From contig NZ_JACERN010000046.1 in the NCBI RefSeq assembly GCF_013911085.1, positions 62,001 to 126,000 of the forward strand: DNA of 64,000 nucleotides, given 5' to 3'. The DNA comes from Aquitalea aquatica. GTDB lineage: Bacteria; Pseudomonadota; Gammaproteobacteria; Burkholderiales; Chromobacteriaceae. The first letter of the stretch is position 1; every line of letters begins with the position of its first letter. The translations under genes and the position numbers were made by a program. Under the pieces are notes generated by a model, which saw nothing but the letters and a program-made list of their open reading frames with translations, had not been told where the DNA came from and made no database searches. Positions 1-9,600 of this stretch are shown one piece after another.

Positions 1-171
1 TTGCCGCATCCGCGCATGCACCAGCGGGCCTTTGTCATGGTACCGTTGGCGGAAATTGCCCCCGGCCAGCAGGTGGGGGAACACGGCCTGGCCGCCGATA
101 TCGCTGCTGCACTGGATTGTGCCGGCGTGGTGCGGCTGGAGTCGTCAGCTCAGCCAAGGAGACAAGCATGA
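1..171 (+). CDS. folK: folK, 3' end (2-amino-4-hydroxy-6-hydroxymethyldihydropteridine pyrophosphokinase)
   Basis: The last 56 codons of a gene that begins before the window. The reading frame opens at base 1 and carries an HPRMHQRAFVMVPLAEIAP segment, which is the conserved C-terminal part of HPPK (FolK), the enzyme that pyrophosphorylates the pterin precursor of folate. The stop codon TGA at 169-171 overlaps the ATG of the next gene (ATGA), so the two are translationally coupled. Placement beside dgk and panBCD matches the usual betaproteobacterial cluster. The catalytic half of the protein is outside the window. Confidence 0.85.
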   Translation: MPHPRMHQRAFVMVPLAEIAPGQQVGEHGLAADIAAALDCAGVVRLESSAQPRRQA

Positions 172-809
172 GTCAGAGTCATTTGCGCTATGTAGTGGTG
201 GAAGGGCCGATCGGCTCCGGCAAGTCGGCGCTGGCACGCCGTCTGGCCAACTACTGGGGTGTGCAACTACTGGCGGAAGACCCGGCATCCAACCCTTTCC
301 TGCCGCGTTTTTACCGCAATGTGGCTTCGCATGGTCTGGCCACCCAGCTGACTTTTCTCATGCAGCGTGCCGACATGGCCCGTGGCATGTTGCTGGGCGA
401 TAGCCTGGCCAGCCCGGTGGTATCGGATTTCCTGTTTGAAAAAGACGCCCTGTTTGCCCGGGTGAATCTGGACGAGCAGGAACTGGCCCTGTATCAGCGC
501 CTGGCGCAGCAATTGCTGCCGCAATACCCGGTGCCAGACCTGGTGATTTACCTGCAAGCCTCCGAGCAGGTCTTGCTGGATCGCAGTGCCGCCCGCGCCA
601 GCGAGCTGGAACAGAACTTCCCGGAAGGCTATTTGAAGCGCGTGCATGCCGCTTACAGCGAGTTCTTCCATCAATACGAAGCAGCCCCCTTGCTCATCGT
701 CAATACCGACCACCTCGAGCTGGTTGATGGTAACGAGGATTTCGAGCTATTGTTGCGCTGCATCAGCGAGATGCGCGGACAGCGCAGCTATTTCAACAAG
801 AGCGTCTGA
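168..809 (+). CDS. dgk: Deoxynucleoside kinase (deoxyadenosine/deoxyguanosine kinase family)
   Basis: A 213-residue P-loop kinase of the dNK family, which phosphorylates deoxynucleosides for nucleotide salvage. The Walker A loop GPIGSGKS lies at residues 13-20, and a DRS-like segment plus a LIVNTD strand near the end fit the family. I chose ATG 168 rather than the upstream in-frame ATG at 117 because it gives the ATGA overlap with folK, has an AAGGAGA ribosome site just upstream, and places the P-loop at the usual distance from the N-terminus. It sits between folK and panB, a common arrangement in this group. Substrate preference cannot be told from sequence alone. Confidence 0.85.
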   Translation: MSQSHLRYVVVEGPIGSGKSALARRLANYWGVQLLAEDPASNPFLPRFYRNVASHGLATQLTFLMQRADMARGMLLGDSLASPVVSDFLFEKDALFARVNLDEQELALYQRLAQQLLPQYPVPDLVIYLQASEQVLLDRSAARASELEQNFPEGYLKRVHAAYSEFFHQYEAAPLLIVNTDHLELVDGNEDFELLLRCISEMRGQRSYFNKSV

Positions 810-857
810 ATACAAGTGACGCCTTGCATTTCCCGACCACACCGAGGAAGTACAGGT

Positions 858-1649
858 ATGAAAATTACCGTCAACACCCTGCAGAAGATGGCCGCCGAAG
901 GCCAGAAGATCGTCATGCTCACCAGCTATGACGCAAGCTTTTCCACCCTCCTCGATCAGGCGGGTGTGGAGATTCTGCTGGTGGGTGATTCACTGGGCAT
1001 GGTGATCCAGAACCGCGATTCCACGCTGCCGGTCACCATGGAAGAAATGGTTTACCACACCCGCTGTGTCGCCGCCGGCGCCGGCGATGCCATGGTGCTG
1101 AGCGACCTGCCGTTCGGCAGCTATCAGGAAAGCCCGCAGCAGGCTTTCGCCAATGCCGCCCGCCTGATGCAGGCCGGTGCGCACATGGTGAAGCTGGAAG
1201 GTGGCCGTTTCATGGCGGAAACCACCCGTTTTCTGGTGGAGCGCGGCATTCCGGTCTGTTCGCACATCGGCCTCACCCCGCAGTTCGTCAACACCTTTGG
1301 CGGCTACCGGGTGCAGGGCAAGAGCGAGAGCGACGCCGAACGCCTGCTGGATGACGCCCGCCAACTGGCCGAAGCCGGTGCCAGCCTGGTGTTGATGGAA
1401 TGTGTGCCGGCCGATCTGGCCCGCCGCGTGACCGAAACGGTTGCCGTACCCACCATCGGCATTGGTGCTGGTGCCGAGGTCAGCGGCCAGGTACTGGTAT
1501 TGCACGATATCCTCGGCGTCTATCCGGGCAAGAAAGCCCGCTTCGTCAAGAATTTCATGAATGAGGCAGGCAGCATCCAGGGTGCGGTCGAAGCCTATGT
1601 CAAGGCAGTCAAGGCCGGCAGCTTCCCCGCTGCCGAGCACACCTTCTAA
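858..1649 (+). CDS. panB: 3-methyl-2-oxobutanoate hydroxymethyltransferase
   Basis: A 263-residue PanB, the first committed enzyme of pantothenate synthesis: it adds a hydroxymethyl group from methylene-tetrahydrofolate to ketoisovalerate, giving ketopantoate. The conserved LTSYDASFS start, VGDSLGMV metal-binding segment, and [14 protein letters not shown] near the C-terminus are all present, and the length is normal. An in-frame ATG at 844 or earlier gives a longer protein, but ATG 858 matches the family N-terminus ([11 protein letters not shown]) and follows a GAGGAAG site. It is the first gene of panB-panC-panD. Confidence 0.97.
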   Translation: MKITVNTLQKMAAEGQKIVMLTSYDASFSTLLDQAGVEILLVGDSLGMVIQNRDSTLPVTMEEMVYHTRCVAAGAGDAMVLSDLPFGSYQESPQQAFANAARLMQAGAHMVKLEGGRFMAETTRFLVERGIPVCSHIGLTPQFVNTFGGYRVQGKSESDAERLLDDARQLAEAGASLVLMECVPADLARRVTETVAVPTIGIGAGAEVSGQVLVLHDILGVYPGKKARFVKNFMNEAGSIQGAVEAYVKAVKAGSFPAAEHTF

Positions 1650-1666
1650 GCCAAAAGGGTAAGGAA

Positions 1667-2500
1667 ATGGAAATCATCCGCAGCGTGGCAGCCATGCGTG
1701 CATGGCGTCGCCAGGCCGGCAAGCTGGCTTTTGTCCCCACCATGGGCAATCTGCACGAGGGCCATCTGGCTCTGGTCGAGGCGGCGCACCAGCACGCCGA
1801 CAAGGTGGTGGTCAGCATTTTTGTCAATCGCCTGCAATTTGGTCAGGGCGAAGATTTCGACGCGTATCCGCGTACCTTTGAATCCGACTGTGCCAAGCTT
1901 GAGGCGGCCGGGGTGGATGCGCTGTTCTTCCCCACCGAGCAGGAGCTGTATCCGCGCGTGAAGCAGGATTTCAATGTCGAGCCGCCGCATATCCAGGACG
2001 AGCTGTGCGGTGCTTTCCGCCCCGGTCACTTCCGTGGCGTGGCTACCGTGGTGAGCAAGCTCTTCAATATCGTGCAGCCTGATGTGGCCTGCTTCGGCAA
2101 GAAGGACTTCCAGCAGCTGCACGTGATCAAGGCCATGGTGGACGACCTGAATATTCCGGTGGCGGTCATTCCGGTAGATACCGGTCGTGCAGAAGATGGT
2201 CTGGCCTTGTCCTCGCGCAATGGCTATCTGACGGCAGAAGAACGTGCCGAAGCGCCGCGCCTGTACCGCAACCTGTCCGCCATGCGTGCAGTCCTGCTGG
2301 CTGGTGATAGCGATTACGCCACGCTGGAAGCCAAGGCCAGTGCCGATCTGCAGCAGGCTGGCTGGGTAGTGGATTATGTCGAAGTACGCCAGGCCGATAC
2401 CCTGGAAGTGGCCCATGCCGGCGAAAAACGCCTGGTGGTACTGGCTGCTGCCCGCCTGGGGCGTACCCGTTTGATCGATAATGTGGAAGTGTCCCGTTAA
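1667..2500 (+). CDS. panC: Pantoate--beta-alanine ligase
   Basis: A 277-residue pantothenate synthetase that adenylates pantoate and joins it to beta-alanine. The HIGH-like nucleotidyl-transferase motif is [11 protein letters not shown] near residue 27-37, and FGKKDFQQL and the KMSK-like LSSRNGYL are in their family positions. The start ATG follows AAGGAA by a few bases, 17 bases after the panB stop, so it is co-transcribed. The product of PanD, encoded next, supplies its beta-alanine. Confidence 0.97.
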   Translation: MEIIRSVAAMRAWRRQAGKLAFVPTMGNLHEGHLALVEAAHQHADKVVVSIFVNRLQFGQGEDFDAYPRTFESDCAKLEAAGVDALFFPTEQELYPRVKQDFNVEPPHIQDELCGAFRPGHFRGVATVVSKLFNIVQPDVACFGKKDFQQLHVIKAMVDDLNIPVAVIPVDTGRAEDGLALSSRNGYLTAEERAEAPRLYRNLSAMRAVLLAGDSDYATLEAKASADLQQAGWVVDYVEVRQADTLEVAHAGEKRLVVLAAARLGRTRLIDNVEVSR

Positions 2501-2524
2501 GCCGGGCAAGGAAAGACCAGTACC

Positions 2525-2905
2525 ATGCAACGCATCATGCTCAAGTCCAAGCTGCACCGTGTTACCACTACGCATGCCGAACTGCATTACATCGGCTCCT
2601 GCGCCATCGACGAAAACCTGCTGGAAGCAGCGGATATTCGCGAATACGAAGAAGTGCAGATCTGGAACGTCAACAACGGCGAGCGCTTTGCCACCTATGC
2701 CATCAAGGCCGAACGTGGCTCCGGTGTGATTTCGGTGAATGGCTCGGCCGCGCGCCGCGCCGCGCCTGGCGATCTGCTGATCATCGCCTCTTTTGCCCAG
2801 TACGAAGATGCCGAGCTGGCCAATCACCAGCCCAAGCTGGTGTTCGTGGACGAGCGCAACCAGATGACCGCGCTGGACAACAAGACCCCGACCCAGCCCG
2901 CCTGA
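2525..2905 (+). CDS. panD: Aspartate 1-decarboxylase proenzyme
   Basis: A 126-residue pyruvoyl-dependent enzyme that decarboxylates aspartate to beta-alanine for PanC. The self-cleavage site is visible as Gly24-Ser25 in YIGSCAID; Ser25 becomes the pyruvoyl group. [10 protein letters not shown] and [12 protein letters not shown] are the other family blocks. The first ATG ([13 protein letters not shown]) matches the normal N-terminus and is preferred over the internal Met5. It ends the pan operon and is followed by a clear intrinsic terminator. No separate PanZ maturation factor is seen in the window. Confidence 0.97.
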   Translation: MQRIMLKSKLHRVTTTHAELHYIGSCAIDENLLEAADIREYEEVQIWNVNNGERFATYAIKAERGSGVISVNGSAARRAAPGDLLIIASFAQYEDAELANHQPKLVFVDERNQMTALDNKTPTQPA

Positions 2906-2931
2906 GCGCTGGATAAGCAGGCAAATCTGGC

Positions 2932-2959
2932 AAAAGCGATGCTCCGGCATCGCTTTTTT
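2932..2959 (+). terminator. Intrinsic terminator of the pan operon
   Basis: An 8-bp stem AAGCGATG/CATCGCTT with a CTCCGG loop is followed directly by a run of T, 27 bases after the panD stop. Confidence 0.85.
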
Positions 2960-3101
2960 CATGCATGTTTCAGGAGTGTCAACTGGGCAAAGGCCTGCCG
3001 TAGTCCAGGCTTTGCATCGTTGTTTATAACTGTCTATAGTTTCTAATGAATTGCCGCACCAGCCCGGCCGGCTGGTTCGCCTGCCACAACGGGAGCATGA
3101 C

Positions 3102-3509
3102 ATGAGCAGCATTCTGCATGGCGGCTGTCTGTGTGGTGCCGTGCATTACCGGGTGCATGGCCAGCCCTTTCACGTGACCCACTGCCATTGCGTCAGTTGT
3201 CGCAAGGCCAGCGGCGCGGCCTTCGTCACCTGGTTCACCGTGCGGCTGATCGAGCTGGAGTGGCTGGGCGAGAAACCGCTGTTCTACCACTCTTCGACGG
3301 CGGCCATGCGCGGATTTTGTCCACACTGTGGTGCCACGCTCAGCTACCAGCACGAATCCGACCCCGACGACATCGACCTTACGGCCGCTTCGCTGGATAT
3401 GCCGGAGGTGTTGGTGCCGGAATTCCATATCTGGTGGCAGGACCACATCAGTTGGGGCGAACCAGAGCAGCAAGCAGCCTTGCCGGTGCATGCGCGCAGC
3501 CGTGACTGA
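3102..3509 (+). CDS. GFA/CENP-V family zinc protein
   Basis: A 135-residue protein of the glutathione-dependent formaldehyde-activating (GFA) fold. The zinc ligands are visible: GGCLCGAV near the N-terminus, HCHCVSCRKASG about residue 27-38, and FCPHCGATL near residue 70. Many family members have no proven formaldehyde activity, so the substrate is open. ATG 3102 follows a GGGAGC site; an upstream in-frame ATG (3051) lacks one. It stands alone, convergent with rraA, whose stop lies only 20 bases away. Confidence 0.85.
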   Translation: MSSILHGGCLCGAVHYRVHGQPFHVTHCHCVSCRKASGAAFVTWFTVRLIELEWLGEKPLFYHSSTAAMRGFCPHCGATLSYQHESDPDDIDLTAASLDMPEVLVPEFHIWWQDHISWGEPEQQAALPVHARSRD

Positions 3510-3529
3510 GCACGGCTGCATTGCTGTCT

Positions 3530-4009
3530 TTACAGCAGCGGTGTGGCAGAGACGATCACACCATCTTCATCGGCATACAGCCATTCGCCCGGCACGAAGG
3601 TGACGCCAGCAAAGCTCACCGCCAGGTCACGCTGACCTTCGCCACGTTTTACCGATTTGAGCGGGTGGGTATTCAGTGCGCGAATGCCCAGCGGCAGCTG
3701 GTTGAGCGCCACCGAATCGCGGATGCAGCCGTAGATCACCACGCCGTCCCAGTGATTGGCCACCGCCAGATCGCCGATCTGGTCGCCCAGCAGGGCACAG
3801 CGCAGCGAGCCGCCGCCATCCACCACCAGTACCTTGCCGTGGCCATCCTGCGCCAGGGTTTCCCGGACCAGGGTGTTGTCTTCAAACAGTTTGAGGGTGA
3901 CGATCTGACCATAAAAACGCTGATGATTGCCATAGCGCTGGAACAGCGGTTCCAGCACGCGGACACGGCCTTCGTTGGCATCGCACAGATCGGTTGTCAG
4001 AAAACTCAT
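3530..4009 (-). CDS. rraA: RraA family protein (RNase E inhibitor / HMG aldolase fold)
   Basis: A 159-residue RraA-like protein. [18 protein letters not shown] and [10 protein letters not shown] carry the family's substrate/metal-site residues (GD and RD pairs). In E. coli RraA binds RNase E and slows RNA decay; relatives are class II HMG/oxaloacetate aldolases with the same fold. The length and the absence of an extension favour the RraA-type assignment, but the aldolase cannot be excluded. ATG 4009 is preceded by GGAGAAAGAG. The longer frame upstream runs into the degP terminator and is not used. Confidence 0.88.
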   Translation of the reverse strand: MSFLTTDLCDANEGRVRVLEPLFQRYGNHQRFYGQIVTLKLFEDNTLVRETLAQDGHGKVLVVDGGGSLRCALLGDQIGDLAVANHWDGVVIYGCIRDSVALNQLPLGIRALNTHPLKSVKRGEGQRDLAVSFAGVTFVPGEWLYADEDGVIVSATPLL

Positions 4010-4054
4010 GCTCTTTCTCCTTGGCAGTTTATGGTTATGCCGGATGGCGGACGC

Positions 4055-4076
4055 AAAAAAGCCGCCTCGCGGCGGC
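4055..4076 (-). terminator. Terminator of the DegP-like protease gene
   Basis: Read on the minus strand, a GCCGCC stem with a GCGA loop is followed by six T, 13 bases past the protease stop. Confidence 0.8.
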
Positions 4077-4088
4077 TTGTTGCATGCA

Positions 4089-5567
4089 TCAATCCAGGCG
4101 TAGCGGTACAAACAATGTACTGTCCTGGCGGCGTACCAGCAGGGCGATATTGCCGCGCGCACTGGCTAGTGCCTTTTCAAAACTCTTCACCGTGGTGATT
4201 TCATTCTGGTTCAGGCCCATGATGATATCGCCATGTTGCAGGCCGGAGCGGGATGCAGCACCCTGTGCTTTCTGCACCAGCAGGCCGCCGTTCAGGCCCA
4301 GTTCGCTACGCTGCTTCGCGGTCAGCTCGGTGACGGTCAGGCCGAGCTTGCCAAACTGGAAATTCTGCGGGGCGGCTTCATCTTGCTGCTTGGCCTGCGG
4401 TGCAGCTTCCGCTGCCAGCTCGCCCAGCGTGGCCTGAATGGTTTTTTCTTCGCCCTTGCGCCATACCGATAGTTTTACCTTGGCACCCGGCTGCAGCGAA
4501 CCCACCATCATCGGCAGATCCTTGGAGCTTTCGATGGCACGGTCATCCAGCTTGAGGATGATGTCCCCGGTCTGCAGGCCGGCCTTGCCAGCAGGGCCTT
4601 GCGGATCCACGCGCACCACCAGTGCGCCACTGGGGCGCGGCAGGCCGAAGGATTGTGCCAGCTCTTGCGACACTTCCTGAATATTGATGCCCAACTGGCC
4701 ACGGCTGACCTTGCCCTTGGCTTTGATCTGTTCGGCCACGTTCATGGCCAGGTCGATCGGAATGGCAAAGGAAATGCCCATGAAGCCACCCGAGCGGCTG
4801 TAGATCTGCGAGTTGATGCCGACCACTTCACCCTTCAGATTGAACAGCGGGCCGCCGGAGTTACCCGGGTTGATGGCGACATCGGTCTGGATGAAGGGCA
4901 CATAGTTTTCATCCGGCAGGCTACGGCCCTTGGCCGAGACAATGCCCGCAGTGACGGTATTTTCGAAGCCGAAGGGTGCACCGATGGCAGCCACCCATTC
5001 GCCAACCTTGAGCTGTGACGGACTACCCACCTTGACTACCGGCAGGCTGGAAGCATCCACTTTCAGCAGCGCCACGTCGGTGCGCTTGTCCAGGCCAACC
5101 AGGCGGGCCTTCAGCTCGCGCTTGTCGGTCAGCATGACCTTGATCTGGCTGCCACCATTCACCACGTGCGCGTTGGTCATGATGAAACCGTCATCACTGA
5201 TAATGAAGCCAGAACCGAAGGAGATGCTTTCCTCCGGGGTCTGGTCCTGCTGATTGGGCTGATTGGGAATAAAGCGTTTGAAGAAGTCGAATAGTGGATC
5301 GTCTTCCGGCACCGGGAAGGGCATTTCACTTTGCTGTGGCGCCGCATCGGTGCGATTGGCCTGAATGTTCACCACGGCCGGCCCATCGCGTTCGACCAGC
5401 TGGGTGAAGTCAGGCAGCAACATGGCGACGCGACCGTCCGACTGGGCAGGGACCGCGACCGGAGCCGGCTGGTTCTGCTTGTGGAACAGGCTTTCGATCT
5501 TGTCGCAACCCGAGAGCAACGACGCAGCCAGAAGGGCGCCGACAATGGTGCGAAGATACGGAGTCAC
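4089..5567 (-). CDS. DegP/MucD-type serine endoprotease, predicted lipoprotein
   Basis: A 492-residue Do-family periplasmic protease/chaperone. The trypsin-like domain has the full triad: His134 (TNAHVV), Asp164 (RTDVALL) and Ser237 (GNSGGP). Two PDZ domains follow, roughly residues 285-380 and 400-490. The N-terminus is a lipoprotein signal: hydrophobic stretch then LLSGC with Cys21 as the lipidation site, followed by Asp22. In enteric bacteria Asp at +2 retains lipoproteins in the inner membrane. The start is GTG at 5567 with AAAGGA seven bases upstream. Most DegP/MucD proteins are soluble, so the anchor is a difference worth noting. It is monocistronic, with its own terminator. Confidence 0.93.
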   Translation of the reverse strand: MTPYLRTIVGALLAASLLSGCDKIESLFHKQNQPAPVAVPAQSDGRVAMLLPDFTQLVERDGPAVVNIQANRTDAAPQQSEMPFPVPEDDPLFDFFKRFIPNQPNQQDQTPEESISFGSGFIISDDGFIMTNAHVVNGGSQIKVMLTDKRELKARLVGLDKRTDVALLKVDASSLPVVKVGSPSQLKVGEWVAAIGAPFGFENTVTAGIVSAKGRSLPDENYVPFIQTDVAINPGNSGGPLFNLKGEVVGINSQIYSRSGGFMGISFAIPIDLAMNVAEQIKAKGKVSRGQLGINIQEVSQELAQSFGLPRPSGALVVRVDPQGPAGKAGLQTGDIILKLDDRAIESSKDLPMMVGSLQPGAKVKLSVWRKGEEKTIQATLGELAAEAAPQAKQQDEAAPQNFQFGKLGLTVTELTAKQRSELGLNGGLLVQKAQGAASRSGLQHGDIIMGLNQNEITTVKSFEKALASARGNIALLVRRQDSTLFVPLRLD

Positions 5568-5669
5568 AGAGTTATCCTTTCGGGGAAGCTTTCAGACGGA
5601 TATAGGGGCGATCCGCTGTATTTCCAGGTCATCCAGCCTGAAGGGTCATCAGGCACAGACTGTTTTCAA

Positions 5670-6302
5670 TCATACCGGTTTTGCCGGATATTCGCAGAGA
5701 TCGACAATCACACAGTGCTGGCAGTCCGGTTTGCGAGCCTTGCAGACATAGCGTCCATGCAGGATCAGCCAGTGGTGGGCATCGACCTTGAATTCGGCTG
5801 GTACATATTTCAGCAGCTTGTCTTCCACCTCGCGTACGTCCTTGCCGGGAGCCAGCCGGGTGCGGTTGGCTACCCGGAAAATATGGGTATCCACGGCGAT
5901 GGTGGGGTGGCCAAAGGCGGTGTTCAACACCACATTGGCCGTTTTGCGACCAACACCGGGCAGTGCTTCCAGCGCTGCCCTGTCATCCGGTACCGCGCCA
6001 CCATGCTTTTCCAGCAGCAGGCGACAAGTGGCAATGACGTTTTTGGCCTTGGTGCGGAACAGGCCGATGGTCTTGATGTAATCGGATACGGTCTCTTCCC
6101 CGAGCGCCAGCATGGCGGCCGGGGTATTGGCCACGGCATACAAGGGGCGGGTGGCCTTGTTGACGCTGACATCAGTAGCCTGGGCCGACAGCAACACCGC
6201 AATCAGCAACTCGAAGGGCGTGCGATATTCCAGCTCGGTGGTCGGCTGGGGAGTGTGCTCGCGCAGGCGGCGGAAAATTTCGTAGCGCTTGGTGGCGTTC
6301 AT
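5670..6302 (-). CDS. nth: Endonuclease III
   Basis: A 210-residue DNA glycosylase/AP lyase that removes oxidised pyrimidines. The helix-hairpin-helix LPGVGRKTANVVL carries the catalytic Lys120, and Asp138 (VDTHIFRV) is at the same position as in E. coli. The [4Fe-4S] ligands are Cys187, Cys194, Cys197 and Cys203. ATG 6302 matches the standard N-terminus (MNATKRYEIF); longer readings are unsupported. It lies downstream of the rnf-like operon on the same strand with a 117-base gap, the same order (rnf then nth) as in gammaproteobacteria. Confidence 0.97.
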   Translation of the reverse strand: MNATKRYEIFRRLREHTPQPTTELEYRTPFELLIAVLLSAQATDVSVNKATRPLYAVANTPAAMLALGEETVSDYIKTIGLFRTKAKNVIATCRLLLEKHGGAVPDDRAALEALPGVGRKTANVVLNTAFGHPTIAVDTHIFRVANRTRLAPGKDVREVEDKLLKYVPAEFKVDAHHWLILHGRYVCKARKPDCQHCVIVDLCEYPAKPV

Positions 6303-6419
6303 GGCATGTCGGCTTGGGACTGGTTCGGTACAGGGGACGGCAGCGCATAGGCTGTGCAGCAGCGAGCGGCCTGCCTCATTGTAACGCAGGCCACTGCCGA
6401 CTCGCATGCGCTGCGGTTT

Positions 6420-7202
6420 CTACGTGCGGCGGCCAGGCGACAGGGTCAGCTTGTCCAGCAAGGGGGCGGTGGCACTGAGCAGCAGCAGGCTGGCCGCCAG
6501 CGTCACGCCGGCATCCGGGCTGGTGGTCAAAGTGACCAAGCTGATGCACAGCATGCCGGCAGCCTGGCCATAGATTAGCCGGCCACGGGGCGTGATAGGC
6601 GTGCTGCTGCCATCGCTCATCACCCAGCCGGCCAGCAGCCACAGCGCACTCTGCCCAAGCAGCCAGCCACTGCCTACCGGCAGGGCAATCAATACCACCA
6701 GCACTAGCCCGAGTGGCGCTTGCCAGCGCAGGAGGCCGCGCCAGAGCAGCCACAGGCCGCCGGCCAGCAAGGCTAGCGTCAGCGGGAGGTTGGCATGGGG
6801 CAGGCTGGCTGGCAGCCAGAGGCCAGCCAGCAGCAGGCCGCCAGCCACCGGGTGAAACAGGCTGCTGCCGCTGCCGCCAAACAGCTGGCGTAGCAGCAGA
6901 ATGGCTGCACCAGTACACATGCACAGCAGCGGCAGTGTTGCGGTGGGCAGCAGCAGGGTTAGCAGTACTGCCGACAGCACTGCGTCGCCCTGGCGCAGGA
7001 CCGGCCATATGGCCTGTCGGCGCAGAGCCAGACCCAGGCCATCGGCTAGCAGGGCGCTGACCGTGGCCAGCAGCAGCGCCAGCAAGAGCTGTGGCCCCAG
7101 CTGCCAAAACAGGATGGCGATGGCCGGCAGCAGCGCCAGCAACTGCTGGCGGTTACGGCTTGCCAGGGTTGGGGCTAGTCGTATCAAGGGTGTGCTCATC
7201 AT
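6420..7202 (-). CDS. rnfD: RnfD-like membrane protein, shortened and without the flavin-attachment loop
   Basis: A 260-residue membrane protein, about 90 residues shorter than usual RnfD/RsxD. Family blocks that remain are SALLADGLGLALRR (about 49-62), RQLFGGSGSSLFHP (105-118), GGLWLLWRGLLRW (148-160) and TPRGRLIYG (204-212). Between GLWLP and the GGLWLLW block only about ten residues remain where a canonical RnfD has roughly ninety, including the Thr that carries covalent FMN. The SGAT loop before the ITDP-like segment is also reduced, to GQSALWLLAGWVMSD. The frame is open and the start overlaps the rnfC stop (ATGA), so it is translated, not decayed. It probably still sits in the inner membrane; redox function is doubtful. 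Confidence 0.8.
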   Translation of the reverse strand: MMSTPLIRLAPTLASRNRQQLLALLPAIAILFWQLGPQLLLALLLATVSALLADGLGLALRRQAIWPVLRQGDAVLSAVLLTLLLPTATLPLLCMCTGAAILLLRQLFGGSGSSLFHPVAGGLLLAGLWLPASLPHANLPLTLALLAGGLWLLWRGLLRWQAPLGLVLVVLIALPVGSGWLLGQSALWLLAGWVMSDGSSTPITPRGRLIYGQAAGMLCISLVTLTTSPDAGVTLAASLLLLSATAPLLDKLTLSPGRRT

Positions 7203-9022
7203 TTTTCCTGCTCTCCGGCATCGCGTGCGGCTTTCTGGGCTGCGGCGCGTGCCATGGCGGCGGCAATCAAGGCTTTCTTGTCTTCATCCATGGCGGCGGG
7301 GCTGTTGGCAGTGGCAGCTGTCTTTTGGGCGCTGGCCCGTTGCATGGCCGCTTGAATCAGCGCTTGCTGCTGTTGGTTCAGGCCTGGTGCAGCGCTGTTG
7401 TTGGCAGGGGAATCCGCTGCGGCTGCTTTGGCAGCATCTTGTGCGGCCTTGCGTGCGGCGGCGCGTGCCATGGCCGCGTCGATAGTCGCCTGACGGTTGG
7501 CGGCAATGGCAGCATCTCGCTCACTGGTGCTGGCAGAGGGCGCGGTATCCGGACGCTGTTGCTGCCGCTCTGCCGCACGCGCCATCGCGGCGGCGATGGC
7601 CGCCTGTTTGTCTGCGACTACTGCTGCCGGCTCTGTGCTGCTGGGGGCCGCAGCCTGTTGCTGTGCCAGCTTGGCGGCTTGTTGTGCCGCACGTTCGGCC
7701 AGCCGCTGGGCTTTCTCCTGCTTGTCGCGTTCCAGGCGGAACTGGCGGAAGCGATGGCGCTGGCGGGCTGCGTCGGCGGCGCTCTGTTGCTGTTCGGCTA
7801 GCAGCAGTTGCTGGCTGGCCTGGCGGAAGGTGTCGAGCAAGGGCAGCTGGCTGGGGCAGACCGCACTGCACAGGCCGCACTGGCTGCAGTCGGCCAGCCG
7901 CCAGTGTTGTGCTTGTTCCAGCTGTTGCTGGCTGCAATGCCAGTACAGCTCTTGTGGCTGTAACTGGCTGGGGCAGATGCTGGCGCAATCGCCACAGCGG
8001 ACGCAGGGCTGGGCAATCAGCTCAGCCTGATCGGCTAGGGCCAGCAGGCAATGGCTGTGCTGGTGTATGCCAATGGCAGTATCGGGCAAGGCAAAGCCGC
8101 GCAGGCCGCCGCCATGGACGATGGCATGCCGCTGTGGCGGCAGGCCGGCGCAGGCTAGCAGATCGGCCACCGGGCTGCCGAGCAAGGCGAGGATGTTCTG
8201 CGGCTGCTTGACGGCACCGCTGACGGTGACGATGCGGCTGATGCAGGGCTCGCCATGCAGGATGGCCCGTCCGGCCGCATAGACGCCGGCTAGCGGCAGG
8301 CACAGGCTGTTGCTGCTTTCTTCGGGCCGTGCCAGTGACTGCAGCAGAGGTGCGTCATCACCAGCGGGGTAGGGGGCTTGTATCACTTCCAGCTGCCAGC
8401 TTTGGCTAGCGGCCAGGCTGCGCAGGGCATTGATGGCCGCTCCCTGTTCTTGCTGGATGGCCAGTACCAGCCGCGCTGGCTGCAGTATGCGCCCCAGCAT
8501 GGCCATGGCGTCGGCTACCGCAGCGGCTTGTTCGCGCAGCAGCGTACTGTCGGCCTGCAGAAAAGGTTCGTTTTCTACAGCATTGATGATGAGCAGTGCC
8601 GGCGGTGGCGCGGCTGCGGCCCAGGCCAGCGGCAGTAGCGGGCCGTGCTGGCCCATGACTCCCATGTCTTGCAGCCGGATGGCCAGCGCCAGTGGTGACA
8701 GTGCTGGCCAGTCGGTATTGGCTTGCAGGGGCAGTGCTTCGTCCTGCCCGTCTGGCTGCAACTGCAGGCCATCCCGCAGCGGCGCATCGGGCAGGGCCTG
8801 CGGCAGCGGGCCGATGGCACGGATATGGCCGGAGGTCGGGGCATGGACGGCCGCGCCAAACTCATTGTCGGCCTGTGCCAGCAACTGGTGCTTCAGTACG
8901 CGCTGGCCCACTTCGACACAGCAGCGACTGCCTTGCAGCCACAGGTTTAGCTGGGCTGGCAGCGGCAGGGTGGTGAGTGGATGGCTGCTGGCAGCAGCCG
9001 GTAAGCGGGTCTGGCGGCTCAT
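7199..9022 (-). CDS. rnfC: RnfC-like subunit with two 4Fe-4S motifs and degenerate FMN/NADH loop
   Basis: A 607-residue RnfC homologue. The N-terminal barrel ([11 protein letters not shown] about 57-67), the SLBB-like middle and the ferredoxin part are recognisable. Cluster ligands are complete: Cys340/343/346/350 and Cys379/382/385/389. In canonical RnfC a GMGGAGFPT loop binds FMN/NADH; here the matching place (about 121-132) reads [12 protein letters not shown], so most glycines are lost. Another block normally reading like RSADIGVLMQNVGTA is replaced by [15 protein letters not shown]. The tail (470-600) has four Ala-rich repeats. ATG 9022 overlaps the rnfB stop (ATGA); upstream in-frame starts would lie deep in rnfB. 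Confidence 0.85.
   Translation of the reverse strand: MSRQTRLPAAASSHPLTTLPLPAQLNLWLQGSRCCVEVGQRVLKHQLLAQADNEFGAAVHAPTSGHIRAIGPLPQALPDAPLRDGLQLQPDGQDEALPLQANTDWPALSPLALAIRLQDMGVMGQHGPLLPLAWAAAAPPPALLIINAVENEPFLQADSTLLREQAAAVADAMAMLGRILQPARLVLAIQQEQGAAINALRSLAASQSWQLEVIQAPYPAGDDAPLLQSLARPEESSNSLCLPLAGVYAAGRAILHGEPCISRIVTVSGAVKQPQNILALLGSPVADLLACAGLPPQRHAIVHGGGLRGFALPDTAIGIHQHSHCLLALADQAELIAQPCVRCGDCASICPSQLQPQELYWHCSQQQLEQAQHWRLADCSQCGLCSAVCPSQLPLLDTFRQASQQLLLAEQQQSAADAARQRHRFRQFRLERDKQEKAQRLAERAAQQAAKLAQQQAAAPSSTEPAAVVADKQAAIAAAMARAAERQQQRPDTAPSASTSERDAAIAANRQATIDAAMARAAARKAAQDAAKAAAADSPANNSAAPGLNQQQQALIQAAMQRASAQKTAATANSPAAMDEDKKALIAAAMARAAAQKAARDAGEQEK
7217..7612 (-). repeat. Four Ala-rich 18-residue repeats at the RnfC C-terminus
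   Basis: Residues 471-488, 510-527, 551-568 and 581-598 of the RnfC-like protein each contain a (A/L)I-x-AAM-x-RA core (for example [16 protein letters not shown]), separated by Ala/Ser/Pro-rich linkers. Such tails are common in RnfC; the DNA is correspondingly repetitive and may vary in copy number between strains. Confidence 0.8.
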
Positions 9023-9600
9023 GCAGCAGTACCTGGCTTGACGGCCTTGATGGCAATGACCGGGTAGCCCCAGCGCCAGTCGGCAGGCAGGCTGGTGGCC
9101 GGGCGCATGCTGATGCAGTCCACCGGACAGGGGGCCAGACACAATTCGCAGCCGGTGCATTCATCGGCCAGCACGGTATGCATTTGTTTGGCCGAGCCCA
9201 GAATGGCATCCACCGGACAGGCCTGGATGCACAGGGTACAGCCGATACAGGTGGCTTCGTCTATCAGTGCCACTGCTTTGGGTTTTTGCGGTGGGGCATC
9301 GGCGGCAAAGGGCAGATAGTCAGTGTGTAGTAGTGCGGCCAGCTTGCGTATGCCGTCCTCTCCGCCGGGAGGGCAGCGGTTGATGCTGTCTTCGCCGCGA
9401 GCCAGAGCCTGAGCGTAAGGCTGACAGCCGGCGTGGCCGCATTGACCGCACTGGGTTTGCGGCAGCAAGGCATCGATGCGCTCTGCCAGCGGCGGCAGGC
9501 TGGCGGCGGCAGGGCGTAGCTTCAGTGCGCTGCTGCGCAGGATTTTTCCCAGCAGCCAGATGGCCAGCCATAGCAGCAGCAAACGGAGAACAAGGGTCAT
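9019..9600 (-). CDS. rnfB: RnfB ferredoxin-like electron transfer subunit
   Basis: A 193-residue protein with one N-terminal membrane helix (residues 4-20). The RnfB-type cluster domain has Cys51, Cys54, Cys59 and Cys76 (CGQCGHAGC then CPPGG). Two ferredoxin clusters follow: Cys118/121/124/128 and Cys148/151/154/158. All twelve ligands are present, so this subunit looks fully functional, unlike its partners. In Rnf/Rsx it passes electrons from ferredoxin or to SoxR-type acceptors. Start overlaps the stop of the upstream gene and its stop overlaps rnfC, both as ATGA. Confidence 0.93.
   Translation of the reverse strand: MTLVLRLLLLWLAIWLLGKILRSSALKLRPAAASLPPLAERIDALLPQTQCGQCGHAGCQPYAQALARGEDSINRCPPGGEDGIRKLAALLHTDYLPFAADAPPQKPKAVALIDEATCIGCTLCIQACPVDAILGSAKQMHTVLADECTGCELCLAPCPVDCISMRPATSLPADWRWGYPVIAIKAVKPGTAA

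Noticed and set aside
1646-3112. A 488-codon minus-strand frame opposite panC and panD
   Set aside because: Runs across two real genes and through the pan terminator; antisense artefact.
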